Shown here: positions 1 through 7,219 of the stretch, piece by piece
Position numbering within the stretch: the stretch's first letter is position 1
Layout: every line of letters starts with the position of its first letter
NCBI GenBank assembly: GCA_017861495.1
Contig: JAGFXW010000016.1
Coordinates: 1-29,712, forward strand
DNA length: 29,712 nt
From: Bacillota bacterium
GTDB taxonomy: Bacteria; Bacillota_C; Negativicutes; CTSoil-072
Direction: 5' to 3'
Position numbers and translations under genes: made by a program
Notes under the pieces: generated by a model
Seen by the model: the letters and a program-made list of their open reading frames with translations, nothing else
Database searches by the model: none
What the model was told of the DNA's origin: nothing

Positions 1-267
1 GTCAAACTCAATAACCTTTTGGATCAAGAATTGATAGCCTTGTTCGGGACCATAACCGCGGAAAGTTTCCGCAGAGGCCATTTCAACAACGGCTTTATGC
101 AGCCCTTCAATGACGGCTGGCGCAAGAGGCTTGGTGACATCGCCAATACCTAACCGGATGATGTTGGCGGTGGGATTTTCAATTTTAAAATTGGCTACCC
201 GTTTGGCGATTTCAGCAAATAGGTAACTGCCTTGCAATTTCAAGTAATTCTCGTTAATTAATGCCAT
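1..267 (-). CDS. dapL: LL-diaminopimelate aminotransferase, N-terminal part (cut by window edge)
   Basis: The reverse strand from an ATG at 267 reads 89 codons to the window edge. It opens [20 protein letters not shown] and contains [13 protein letters not shown] and [16 protein letters not shown], which are characteristic of LL-diaminopimelate aminotransferase. This PLP enzyme converts tetrahydrodipicolinate directly to LL-diaminopimelate for lysine and peptidoglycan synthesis. The PLP-lysine region lies outside the window. A Shine-Dalgarno AAAGGGG (281-275) sits 7 nt before the ATG, which fixes the start. The gene is divergent from mutY. Family assignment is confident from the N-terminal signature; whether the rest is intact cannot be seen. 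Confidence 0.93.
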   Translation of the reverse strand, partial: MALINENYLKLQGSYLFAEIAKRVANFKIENPTANIIRLGIGDVTKPLAPAVIEGLHKAVVEMASAETFRGYGPEQGYQFLIQKVIEFD

Positions 268-311
268 GCTTTAACCCCTTTCAAATGATAATGCGCTATT
301 GGTACAATAGA

Positions 312-317
312 ATTATA
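312..317 (-). promoter_or_regulatory. Candidate -10 box for dapL
   Basis: The reverse strand reads TATAAT here, about 45 nt upstream of the dapL ATG. No good -35 hexamer lies at 16-18 nt spacing, so this is only a plausible -10. It is in the dapL/mutY divergent intergenic region. Confidence 0.35.
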
Positions 318-412
318 CAATGCTTTGTCCAAGAAAGGTAGACTATCTCTTGTTTTTTCTCAAAGTAAGGAGTCTATAGTTGTATCGATTGTTGAAATGA
401 AGGAGTGCTGAT

Positions 413-1570
413 ATGCCGGAAAATTTTGCCGATCATTTGCTGCAGTGGTATGACGGTACCGCCAGAGACTTGCTTTGGCGGCGCAGTAAAGATCCTTACA
501 AAATTTGGGTTTCTGAAGTGATGTTGCAGCAAACCCGTGTCGAAGCAGTAAAGCCGTATTATGAACGTTGGATGAACCGCTATCCGGATGCGCAATCGCT
601 GGCCGCTTCCTCGGAAGAAGAGGTAATGCAGCATTGGCAGGGATTAGGTTATTATGCGCGAGCGCGTAATTTATTGCGCGGAGTCCGTGAAGTCTGCAGT
701 TCTTACGGTGGGCAGGTGCCGGACAACAAAACAGACATCCGGTCTATAGCGGGGATTGGCGAATACACGGCAGGTGCTATCCTCAGCATTTCCTACGGTC
801 AGCAGGAACCGGCGGTGGATGGCAATGTCCTCAGGGTATTCAGCCGTTTGTATTGCATAGAGGAAGAAATTTCCCGTGCAAATGCAAAAAGAAAAATTAC
901 GGAACTTGTACAACAAACAATTCCTGCCGCCCGGCCGGGCGATTTTAACCAGGCTTTGATGGAGCTCGGCGCGACTGTTTGCGTGCCGCGTAACCCCCGG
1001 TGCGGGGATTGCCCGGTTGCGGAATTTTGCTGCGCAGTCCGGCAGCGGCGTCAAAATGAATTGCCGGTAAAAAAGCAAAAAATGCCGGTCAAGACCATTC
1101 GTCTGGCTGCAGTGGCAGTACGGAATGATGGTAAGTATTTATTGTTCCAAAGGCCCAATAAAGGATTATTGGCCGGTATGTGGGAATTTCCCACTGTGGA
1201 AATCGCTTCCGAATCGACAATTGAAGCACGGATAAACGAATATTTGCGACAGTCGGTTGGGGCAACGGTAACGCTCAGGGAAAAACTTTTTGAACTTACC
1301 CATCTTTTCAGCCATCGCAAATGGGAACTTGCGTTTTTTTACGGCGCTATTTTGCTGCAGAAGGAACAAGAACCCGGTTATAAAACAGACAACCATATTC
1401 GGTGGGGCTGGTTTGCTTCTTCGGAATGGCCGAAACTTTGTTTTGCCGGCCCGCATCGCCGGGCAGCCGACTATTTGCTGGCTTCTGAACAAAATGGGAA
1501 CGCACACCAAGTCCCAAACGGAGCTGTTTGTGCCGCGGATGAGATGCCTGCAGCAGGCAAGCGTTATTAG
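413..1570 (+). CDS. mutY: A/G-specific adenine DNA glycosylase MutY
   Basis: A 385-aa base-excision-repair glycosylase that removes adenine mispaired with 8-oxoguanine. Visible features in order: the HhH-GPD fold with WVSEVMLQQTR (catalytic Glu at about residue 35); the helix-hairpin-helix IAGIGEYTAG (about 112-121); catalytic Asp in AVDGN (about 136); and a [4Fe-4S] loop with Cys190, 197, 200 and 206 spaced C-x6-C-x2-C-x5-C. A C-terminal NUDIX-like domain for 8-oxoG recognition follows from about residue 225. Length is normal for MutY. AAGGAG at 400-405 precedes the ATG by 7 nt. The last ~20 residues after the NUDIX-like domain look unconserved. The gene is divergent from dapL and is followed by an acyl-CoA synthetase with its own promoter. 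Confidence 0.96.
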   Translation: MPENFADHLLQWYDGTARDLLWRRSKDPYKIWVSEVMLQQTRVEAVKPYYERWMNRYPDAQSLAASSEEEVMQHWQGLGYYARARNLLRGVREVCSSYGGQVPDNKTDIRSIAGIGEYTAGAILSISYGQQEPAVDGNVLRVFSRLYCIEEEISRANAKRKITELVQQTIPAARPGDFNQALMELGATVCVPRNPRCGDCPVAEFCCAVRQRRQNELPVKKQKMPVKTIRLAAVAVRNDGKYLLFQRPNKGLLAGMWEFPTVEIASESTIEARINEYLRQSVGATVTLREKLFELTHLFSHRKWELAFFYGAILLQKEQEPGYKTDNHIRWGWFASSEWPKLCFAGPHRRAADYLLASEQNGNAHQVPNGAVCAADEMPAAGKRY

Positions 1571-1618
1571 ATTTAGGTATAATAAAAGAAAAAGCCAGTA
1601 GGAGATCTGCGATAAATA

Positions 1619-1627
1619 TGCTATAAT
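1619..1627 (+). promoter_or_regulatory. Extended -10 promoter for the acyl-CoA synthetase
   Basis: TGcTATAAT is a perfect extended -10 (TG at 1619-1620, TATAAT at 1622-1627), ending about 31 nt before the start codon. No strong -35 is seen, which is usual for extended -10 promoters. It lies in the 88-nt gap after mutY. Confidence 0.55.
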
Positions 1628-1658
1628 TTAATATTATGTAAGAAACAGGGGGGAAACA

Positions 1659-3152
1659 ATGCTTGTTCATCAACTGATGTATCGGGGAGCTGCGGAACAA
1701 GTGGCTCTTTATGGCGGCCAGCAGGAAATAACCTATGGCCAATTGCAAAAACAGGTAATTTTGTACCGGGATTTTTTCTATCAGCAGGGCGTACGTCCGG
1801 GAGAAAATGTTGGTTTGTTCGCTAAGAATTCAATCGAGTTTATCTACAGTTACTTGGCGATTACGAGTCTCGGCGCTGTGGTGGTGCCGTTAAACTTTCA
1901 ATTGGTTGCTAGGGAAATTGCTTTTATTGTCCAAAATTCGCAGATGAAAACATTAATAACAATGGGGCATCTGGAGTTGACGGAAGAACTGCGCAGTTAT
2001 GGTTATGACCAGGAACTGAAGCAACTGGTGATTCCTGAATTTGCTTCGATGTTGACGGAAATGGATATTCCGGAAGCGGCAGTGCCGATTGCCAGTGATC
2101 CGCATGTGGTTTGTACAATTATTTATACTTCGGGTACGACTGGCAATCCGAAAGGGGCAATGCTTACCCATCGCAATTTGGTCAGTAATGCGCAAGCTGT
2201 CACAGAACGGCTGGCAATTACTGCCGAAGACCATGTGCTGTGTGTGCTGCCTATGTATCATGCTTTTGCTTGGACCTGCGCCGTATTGGTCCCGTTATTC
2301 AATGGCGCCAGCATTACGGTTGTGGAAACCTTTGCCCGTGAAGTTGTCAGTGTTATTCGTGACACAGGCATCAACGTGGTGTTCGCTATCCCAACAATGT
2401 TTAAACTGTTTGCCGTGTGGGGCAATGCGATTGACTTCCAAAAAGTAAGGTTGTATGTTTCTGGAGGATCTTCCTTGCTCCAAGAAGTATATCAGCAATT
2501 TTCCCGTAAATCCGGTCGACCTATTGTTGAAGGCTACGGTTTGTCAGAGGCTTCACCGGTCGTTACGATCAGTTCGCCGAATCGGATTAAGATGGGCTCG
2601 ATTGGCAGCGCTTTGCCTGGCTTAGATGTCTGCATTATGGGCGATGACGGTCAAGTCTTGGATACTGGTGAAATTGGCGAGTTGGTTGTTAAGGGACCCA
2701 GTGTGATGGTCGGCTATTTAAACCGTCCGGAAGAAACGGCGCAAGCGCTGCAGGATGGTTGGCTGCATACCGGGGATCTGGCTTACCGGGATGCCGATGG
2801 GGATTTTTATTTAGTAGATCGATTGAAAGATATGATTATTACCAGTGGCGAAAACGTATACCCGCGTGAAATTGAGGAACTGTTAGTCGCTTTTCCGAAT
2901 GTAATGGAAGCTTCTGTCGTCGGTGTACCTGATAAATTACGGGGCAATGCCGGGTGTGCTTATATTGTGATGGCCGAAGGCCATGAATTAGATAAAAAGG
3001 CGTTGAAAGAATATTTACAGGCTAATTTAGCAATTTATAAGATCCCGCGCGAATTCGTGCAGGTGAATTCACTGCCGAAAAATTCAACCGGCAAAATTTT
3101 GAAGCGGCTGTTGCGGGAAAAGGCAGAAAGCGCACACGAACAAGTTGGTTAA
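1659..3152 (+). CDS. AMP-dependent acyl-CoA synthetase (long-chain fatty-acid-CoA ligase type)
   Basis: A 497-aa member of the ANL adenylate-forming superfamily, which activates a carboxylic acid with ATP and joins it to CoA. Motifs: the phosphate-binding loop YTSGTTGNPKG (about 156-166); GYGLSEASP (about 291-299); GWLHTGDLAYRD with the ribose-binding Asp (about 370); the hinge region DRLKDMIITSGENVYPREIE; and the C-terminal catalytic lysine in NSTGKILKR (about 478). The overall look is FadD/LcfA-like, but acyl chain length cannot be read from sequence; medium-chain or aromatic acids are possible. A GGGGGG run at 1648-1653 serves as the Shine-Dalgarno. It is apparently monocistronic, with its own extended -10 promoter and a strong terminator, and convergent with the IclR gene. 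Confidence 0.9.
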   Translation: MLVHQLMYRGAAEQVALYGGQQEITYGQLQKQVILYRDFFYQQGVRPGENVGLFAKNSIEFIYSYLAITSLGAVVVPLNFQLVAREIAFIVQNSQMKTLITMGHLELTEELRSYGYDQELKQLVIPEFASMLTEMDIPEAAVPIASDPHVVCTIIYTSGTTGNPKGAMLTHRNLVSNAQAVTERLAITAEDHVLCVLPMYHAFAWTCAVLVPLFNGASITVVETFAREVVSVIRDTGINVVFAIPTMFKLFAVWGNAIDFQKVRLYVSGGSSLLQEVYQQFSRKSGRPIVEGYGLSEASPVVTISSPNRIKMGSIGSALPGLDVCIMGDDGQVLDTGEIGELVVKGPSVMVGYLNRPEETAQALQDGWLHTGDLAYRDADGDFYLVDRLKDMIITSGENVYPREIEELLVAFPNVMEASVVGVPDKLRGNAGCAYIVMAEGHELDKKALKEYLQANLAIYKIPREFVQVNSLPKNSTGKILKRLLREKAESAHEQVG

Positions 3153-3191
3153 GCCATAAAAATGAATACACTTTAACAATATACTTTTCTA

Positions 3192-3240
3192 AAAAAATCC
3201 TAGTCTACACCACCAGAAGCGGTACAGACTAGGATTTTTT
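3192..3240. terminator. Bidirectional intrinsic terminator between convergent genes
   Basis: A perfect 15-bp stem (3192-3206 with 3226-3240) has T6 at its right edge and A7 at its left edge, so it can end transcription on both strands. A further 3-bp inner helix (3209-3211 with 3221-3223) is possible. It separates the convergent acyl-CoA synthetase and IclR genes. Confidence 0.9.
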
Positions 3241-3264
3241 GCATGTGTGCATTTCTAACGGACG

Positions 3265-4032
3265 TTATTTCTTTGGTCTTATTTTGTAGCCTAACATTTT
3301 TGATATTTCCTGAGTGACTTGAACTAAGGATTTTCCCATTTCATTGCGAATTTCTTCCGACATCCGTGAAGTCGGTCCGGAGATGCTAATGGCGGCAAAG
3401 GCTTTGCCGGTATGATTGAATATCGGTGCGGCAACGCAGGTTAAGCCGATTTCCAGTTCTTCGAAATCTTCGGCATACCCTGAATTCCGGACTTTCTTGA
3501 TGTTTTCCAGAAGGATAGTTTGGTCGCAGATTGTATACTCGGTGAATTTTACCAGTGGAATTCCATTGATTATTTCGTCCAATTCTTCATCGGGAAGACC
3601 GGAGAGAATTGCTTTGCCAACAGCGGTTGTGTTGACAGGAAGGCGGCTGCCGGCGGCTGTGCTGATGCGCATGGAATGGGGACTTTCGATTTTCTCTAAG
3701 TAAATTACATAATCGCCATCGCGTACGACGAGGTTTGCTGTTTCTTTAAATTCGGATAACAGTTTTTCCAAAAAGGGGACAACAATTTTGCGCAGATCGT
3801 ACCTTACCTTGGTCCCCATGCGGAATAGTTCGATGCCCAGGCGGTATTTTCCGGTATTTTCGTTTTTTTCAAGATAGTGACAATGTTCAAGCGTGCTGAT
3901 GATATTAAAAGTGGTACTTTTGTGCAGTTTAATTTTATTGCTTATTTCTGTGACGCCTAATTCTTCAGCATCTTCAAAACAATTTAATATGTCTATGGCT
4001 CTGACTAATGCTTGAATGATTGCGCTGCCCAT
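3265..4032 (-). CDS. IclR-family transcriptional regulator
   Basis: A 255-aa regulator. An N-terminal winged helix-turn-helix (about residues 5-65, including GVTEISNKIKLHKSTTFNII) is followed by the IclR effector-binding domain. Conserved family stretches include LPVNTTAVGKAILSGL and EIGLTCVAAPIFNHTGKAFA near the C-terminus. The start is the ATG at 4032: a GAGGTG Shine-Dalgarno ends 6 nt before it, while an in-frame GTG at 4041 lies inside that same site and is rejected. It is divergent from panB across a 260-bp AT-rich region with operator-like repeats, so control of panB and/or itself is the natural guess. A weak reverse-strand promoter candidate has its -10 at 4084-4089 and -35 at 4107-4112. 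The effector is unknown. Confidence 0.93.
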   Translation of the reverse strand: MGSAIIQALVRAIDILNCFEDAEELGVTEISNKIKLHKSTTFNIISTLEHCHYLEKNENTGKYRLGIELFRMGTKVRYDLRKIVVPFLEKLLSEFKETANLVVRDGDYVIYLEKIESPHSMRISTAAGSRLPVNTTAVGKAILSGLPDEELDEIINGIPLVKFTEYTICDQTILLENIKKVRNSGYAEDFEELEIGLTCVAAPIFNHTGKAFAAISISGPTSRMSEEIRNEMGKSLVQVTQEISKMLGYKIRPKK

Positions 4033-4120
4033 TTCTCTCACCTCATTTAAGATTCTTGATCGCTCTAATTCATAACATATTTTATTGTATTCTATTCTAT
4101 GAAAAAAGCGAAGGTTTTTA

Positions 4121-4130
4121 TTTGCGCAAA
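4121..4130. promoter_or_regulatory. TTTGCGCAAA palindrome in IclR/panB intergenic region
   Basis: A perfect 10-bp palindrome lies just upstream of the weak iclR -35 candidate and about 27 nt upstream of the panB -35. IclR proteins bind short palindromes as dimers, so this is a possible operator; the sequence alone does not prove it. Confidence 0.35.
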
Positions 4131-4156
4131 GTTATTTATTTTTCAGTAACTATTTA

Positions 4157-4185
4157 TTGCAATACTGAAAAAACAATGCTACAAT
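4157..4185 (+). promoter_or_regulatory. Sigma-A-type promoter for panB
   Basis: TTGCAA (4157-4162), a 17-nt spacer and TACAAT (4180-4185) preceded by TGc make a good extended -10 promoter. A second candidate, TTGTGC (4208-4213)-N17-TATTAT (4231-4236), lies downstream and overlaps the tandem repeats. Transcripts would carry a leader of roughly 50-100 nt. Confidence 0.6.
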
Positions 4186-4194
4186 AATTATACC

Positions 4195-4231
4195 ACAATA
4201 TAATACGTTGTGCTACAATATAGAACGATGT
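4195..4231 (+). repeat. Two tandem 17-nt repeats (period 20) just downstream of panB promoter
   Basis: Copies at 4195-4211 and 4215-4231 share ACAATATA and then xxACGxTGT, matching at 14 of 17 positions, exactly two helical turns apart. They fall over the expected start of transcription from the 4157-4185 promoter. That placement suits a repressor operator, with the divergent IclR protein as the obvious candidate. Confidence 0.5.
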
Positions 4232-4292
4232 ATTATACCATGAAACTGCAAAAAAAAATTATGGGCCTAAAAATAATGAGGAGGAAATGAGA

Positions 4293-5147
4293 ATGGCAAA
4301 AAAGACAACGGGTGATTTTGTACAAATGGTAGCCAATGGGGAAAAAATTGTTTATTTGACAGCGTATGACTATCTGACTGCTAAGATGGTGGAAAAAGCC
4401 GGCATAGACATGATCCTTGTTGGTGATTCTCTAGGAATGGTTAGCTTGGGCTATGACACTACATTCCCTGTTACCATGGATGACATGGTTCGGCACTGCC
4501 AGGCGGTACGCCGTGGAGCTCCGAATACTTTCATCGTTGGTGATATGCCGTATTTGTCGTATCAAGCATCGGATGAGCAGGCAATTATGAACGCTGGCCG
4601 TCTCGTTAAAGAAGGTGCAGTTGATGCGATCAAATTGGAAGGCGGCGGAGAGATGATTGCCAGCCGCATCAAAGCGATCCAACAATCCGGTATTCTGGCT
4701 ATGGGCCACATTGGATTAACTCCTCAGTTTATGGGCCAAATCGGCGGTTACAAAGCCCAGGGCCGCAGCGCCGGGGCTGCTATGAAACTGGTTAATGAGG
4801 CTAAAGTGATTGAAGCAGCGGGCGCGTTTGCTATTTTGGTAGAGGGTGTTCCTTCTGCTGTTGGTAAAGCGATTACGGAAAGAGCCGGTATTCCTATTCT
4901 GGGAATTGGTGCTGGCCCGTACACTCATGGCCAATTATTGATCTATGCTGATATGGTTGGTTTCTATGATAACTTTACGCCGAAATTCGTTAAGAAATAT
5001 GCGAATGTCGCGGAAGTTTTGACCAATGCTTTTGCAGAGTATGCAAAAGACGTTCGGGAAGGAAGTTTCCCAGTCGATCCGGACCATACTTATAAAATGA
5101 AAGAAGAAGAAGTCAAAGAATTTTTGGCATTGCTGGACAAAGAATAA
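4293..5147 (+). CDS. panB: 3-methyl-2-oxobutanoate hydroxymethyltransferase (ketopantoate hydroxymethyltransferase)
   Basis: A 284-aa TIM-barrel enzyme that transfers a hydroxymethyl group from 5,10-methylene-tetrahydrofolate to 2-oxoisovalerate, the first committed step of pantothenate/CoA synthesis. Visible signatures: Mg ligands Asp45 (VGDSLGM) and Asp84 (VGDMPYLSY), substrate lysine 114 (AIKLEGG), catalytic Glu184 (LVEGVPSAV) and GIGAGP. Length is normal. The start is the second ATG at 4293: AGGAGG (4279-4284) lies 8 nt before it but only 2 nt before the ATG at 4287. panC and panD are not adjacent. The downstream gene, fhs, also works on folate one-carbon units. An IclR regulator is divergent upstream. 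Confidence 0.96.
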   Translation: MAKKTTGDFVQMVANGEKIVYLTAYDYLTAKMVEKAGIDMILVGDSLGMVSLGYDTTFPVTMDDMVRHCQAVRRGAPNTFIVGDMPYLSYQASDEQAIMNAGRLVKEGAVDAIKLEGGGEMIASRIKAIQQSGILAMGHIGLTPQFMGQIGGYKAQGRSAGAAMKLVNEAKVIEAAGAFAILVEGVPSAVGKAITERAGIPILGIGAGPYTHGQLLIYADMVGFYDNFTPKFVKKYANVAEVLTNAFAEYAKDVREGSFPVDPDHTYKMKEEEVKEFLALLDKE

Positions 5148-5171
5148 GATTTCGTCATAGTTTTTTATGAA

Positions 5172-5207
5172 TATCAGGCCATCGCAGATCTCTGCGATGG
5201 CCTGATA
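5172..5207. repeat. 17-bp near-perfect inverted repeat between panB and fhs
   Basis: Arms 5172-5188 and 5191-5207 are fully complementary around a 2-nt centre. Neither strand has a T-run after the hairpin, so it is not a classical intrinsic terminator in either direction; a T6 run lies just upstream on the plus strand (5161-5166). It could be a weak terminator, an mRNA-end-stabilising hairpin or an operator for fhs. Confidence 0.7.
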
Positions 5208-5268
5208 AGCAAATTTGTCGGATGAAGCCGGTTTTCCCAATCAATTATATAAATTGGAGGATGATAAC

Positions 5269-6948
5269 ATGGCTATTAAAACGGATATCGAAATTGCCCA
5301 GGAGGCAAAGGTTGAAGTCATTAATACGATTGCCGACAAACTTGGTATTAATCCTAAATATGTAGAGAATTACGGTAAATACAAAGCGAAAATTGACTAC
5401 AATCTTCTGCAGGAGAGGAAAAATCAACCGGATGCAAAATTGATCCTTGTCACTGCAATCAACCCTACTCCGGCAGGGGAAGGAAAAACCACTACGACGG
5501 TAGGTTTAGGCGATGCATTGACCCATCTCGGCAAAAAAACGGTTATTGCTTTGCGTGAACCGTCGCTGGGTCCCGTATTTGGCGTAAAAGGCGGAGCGGC
5601 AGGCGGCGGATATGCGCAGGTTGTTCCTATGGAAGATATCAATCTTCATTTTACCGGTGACCTTCATGCTGTTGGTGTTGCCAATAACTTGATAGCGGCC
5701 ATGATTGACAATCATATCTATCAAGGGAACGAGCTGGACATTGATGTGCGCAGGATAACCTGGAAGCGCTGCCTGGACATGAATGACCGCCAATTGCGGT
5801 TTATTACAGATGGATTGGGCGGAAAAGCCAATGGTGTGCCTAGGGAAGATGGTTTCGATATCACTGTTGCGTCGGAAATTATGGCGATCCTTTGCCTTTC
5901 CAATGATCTGGAAGATTTAAAAAAACGGGTAGAGAGAATCATAATCGGCTATACACGCAAGGGAGAGCCGGTAACGGCCGGCGCCATCAAAGCGCAAGGC
6001 GCCGTAGCGGCGTTGCTGAAAGACGCCTTGAAACCGAATTTGGTTCAAACCTTGGAACACACACCTGCCTTTGTCCATGGCGGACCGTTTGCCAATATTG
6101 CGCATGGCTGCAATAGCGTGATGGCGACTAAAATGGCGATGAAGCTGGCAGATTATGTGGTGACGGAAGCTGGATTCGGCGCCGATCTGGGAGCGGAGAA
6201 GTTTTTTGATATCAAGTGCCGGTTGAGCGGGCTGGTTCCGAACGCGGTTGTTATTGTGGCTACCGTTAGGGCGCTTAAATCGCATGGCGGTGTTGCGAAA
6301 GCCGACCTTAACCAGGAAAATTTGGAAGCTTTGAAGAAAGGAATTCCTAACCTTCTGAAGCACGTGGAAAATGTGACCCAAAACTTTGGCTTGCCGGCGG
6401 TAGTTGCCATCAATCGTTTCTATGCCGACACGTATGCAGAACTGGCATTGGTTGAAGATGAATGTAAAAAGCTCGGGGTCAATGTAGCTCTGTCGGAAGT
6501 GTGGGGCAATGGCGGCGTCGGCGGTGTGAAACTGGCGGAAGAAGTATTGCGCCTTATCGAACAGGGGGAAAATAAGTTCCAGTTTGCCTATGATGTCAAT
6601 CAGCCGATCAAAGAAAAAATCAAAGCCATTGCAACAAAAATTTATGGGGCTGATGGCGTCGATTTTGTCGGACCAAGTTCGCAGGATATCGAGAACCTTG
6701 AGAAAATCGGCTGCGGCAATTTGCCGATCTGTATGGCGAAAACACAATATTCGCTTAGTGATGACCAGAAGAAGTTGGGCAGGCCGGAAAATTTCCGGAT
6801 TTCCATCCGCAGTGCCAAGGTATCAGCCGGCGCTGGTTTTATTGTCGCTTTAACCGGTGATATCATGACCTTGCCAGGCTTGCCAAAAGTTCCTTCCGCG
6901 GAAAAAATTGATGTTGATAATACTGGAAAAATTTCCGGTCTTTTCTAA
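5269..6948 (+). CDS. fhs: Formate-tetrahydrofolate ligase
   Basis: A 559-aa cytoplasmic ligase that makes 10-formyl-tetrahydrofolate from formate, THF and ATP, the entry reaction of the methyl branch of the Wood-Ljungdahl pathway and a source of formyl groups for purines. The P-loop-like [10 protein letters not shown] is at about residues 67-76, followed by family hallmarks [20 protein letters not shown] and [10 protein letters not shown], and a C-terminus ending [14 protein letters not shown]. Length matches the usual 556-560 aa. The start is the ATG at 5269, with GGAGGA 7 nt upstream; an 18-residue in-frame extension upstream lacks conservation. It stands alone, without folD or other Wood-Ljungdahl genes nearby, and is followed by a strong terminator. 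Confidence 0.98.
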   Translation: MAIKTDIEIAQEAKVEVINTIADKLGINPKYVENYGKYKAKIDYNLLQERKNQPDAKLILVTAINPTPAGEGKTTTTVGLGDALTHLGKKTVIALREPSLGPVFGVKGGAAGGGYAQVVPMEDINLHFTGDLHAVGVANNLIAAMIDNHIYQGNELDIDVRRITWKRCLDMNDRQLRFITDGLGGKANGVPREDGFDITVASEIMAILCLSNDLEDLKKRVERIIIGYTRKGEPVTAGAIKAQGAVAALLKDALKPNLVQTLEHTPAFVHGGPFANIAHGCNSVMATKMAMKLADYVVTEAGFGADLGAEKFFDIKCRLSGLVPNAVVIVATVRALKSHGGVAKADLNQENLEALKKGIPNLLKHVENVTQNFGLPAVVAINRFYADTYAELALVEDECKKLGVNVALSEVWGNGGVGGVKLAEEVLRLIEQGENKFQFAYDVNQPIKEKIKAIATKIYGADGVDFVGPSSQDIENLEKIGCGNLPICMAKTQYSLSDDQKKLGRPENFRISIRSAKVSAGAGFIVALTGDIMTLPGLPKVPSAEKIDVDNTGKISGLF

Positions 6949-6971
6949 GAACCATAGGTATGGATATACAG

Positions 6972-7032
6972 AAAACTGCTGGCGATAGTATTCGTCAGCA
7001 GTTTTTTATAGGATGGGTGCCAGCAGTTTTTT
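6972..7032 (+). terminator. Intrinsic terminator with two alternative right arms
   Basis: The left arm (from 6972) can pair with 6992-7005 (14 bp, one G-U pair, followed by T-run to 7007). Its first 12 nt (6972-6983) can instead pair perfectly with 7019-7030, which runs into T6 (to 7032). CAGCAGTTTTTT is repeated at 6996-7007 and 7021-7032. It terminates fhs. Confidence 0.88.
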
Positions 7033-7106
7033 GGTAGTATATATCAGAACGTAAAATTCAAGGAATGATTCTGCGAAAACATAGCATTCAGAAAAATGCC
7101 TTCAAA

Positions 7107-7130
7107 TTTTGCAGGATTTATTCTGCAAAA
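7107..7130. repeat. 8-bp inverted repeat upstream of the oxidoreductase gene
   Basis: TTTTGCAG (7107-7114) and CTGCAAAA (7123-7130) are exact complements around 8 nt. There is no T-run after it on the plus strand, so an operator or leader hairpin is likelier than a terminator. Related TTCTGC / ATTCAG strings recur at about 7070-7095. Confidence 0.45.
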
Positions 7131-7219
7131 AATGGAAAAATACAAAGAAGAAAATGAATTTATTCCTAGATAATAGGATTTTGTTTGGAGGGTACATTGT
7201 ACAAGAGGCGAGGTGGCAT

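Noticed and set aside
4042..4292. Possible riboswitch before panB (THF or other folate type)
   Set aside because: The leader is AT-rich with short repeats but lacks the conserved helices of known riboswitch classes; the repeats look like DNA operators.
5917..6747. 276-codon open frame on the reverse strand inside fhs
   Set aside because: No conserved family look and no ribosome-binding site; it lies wholly antisense to a well-supported gene, so it is a shadow frame.
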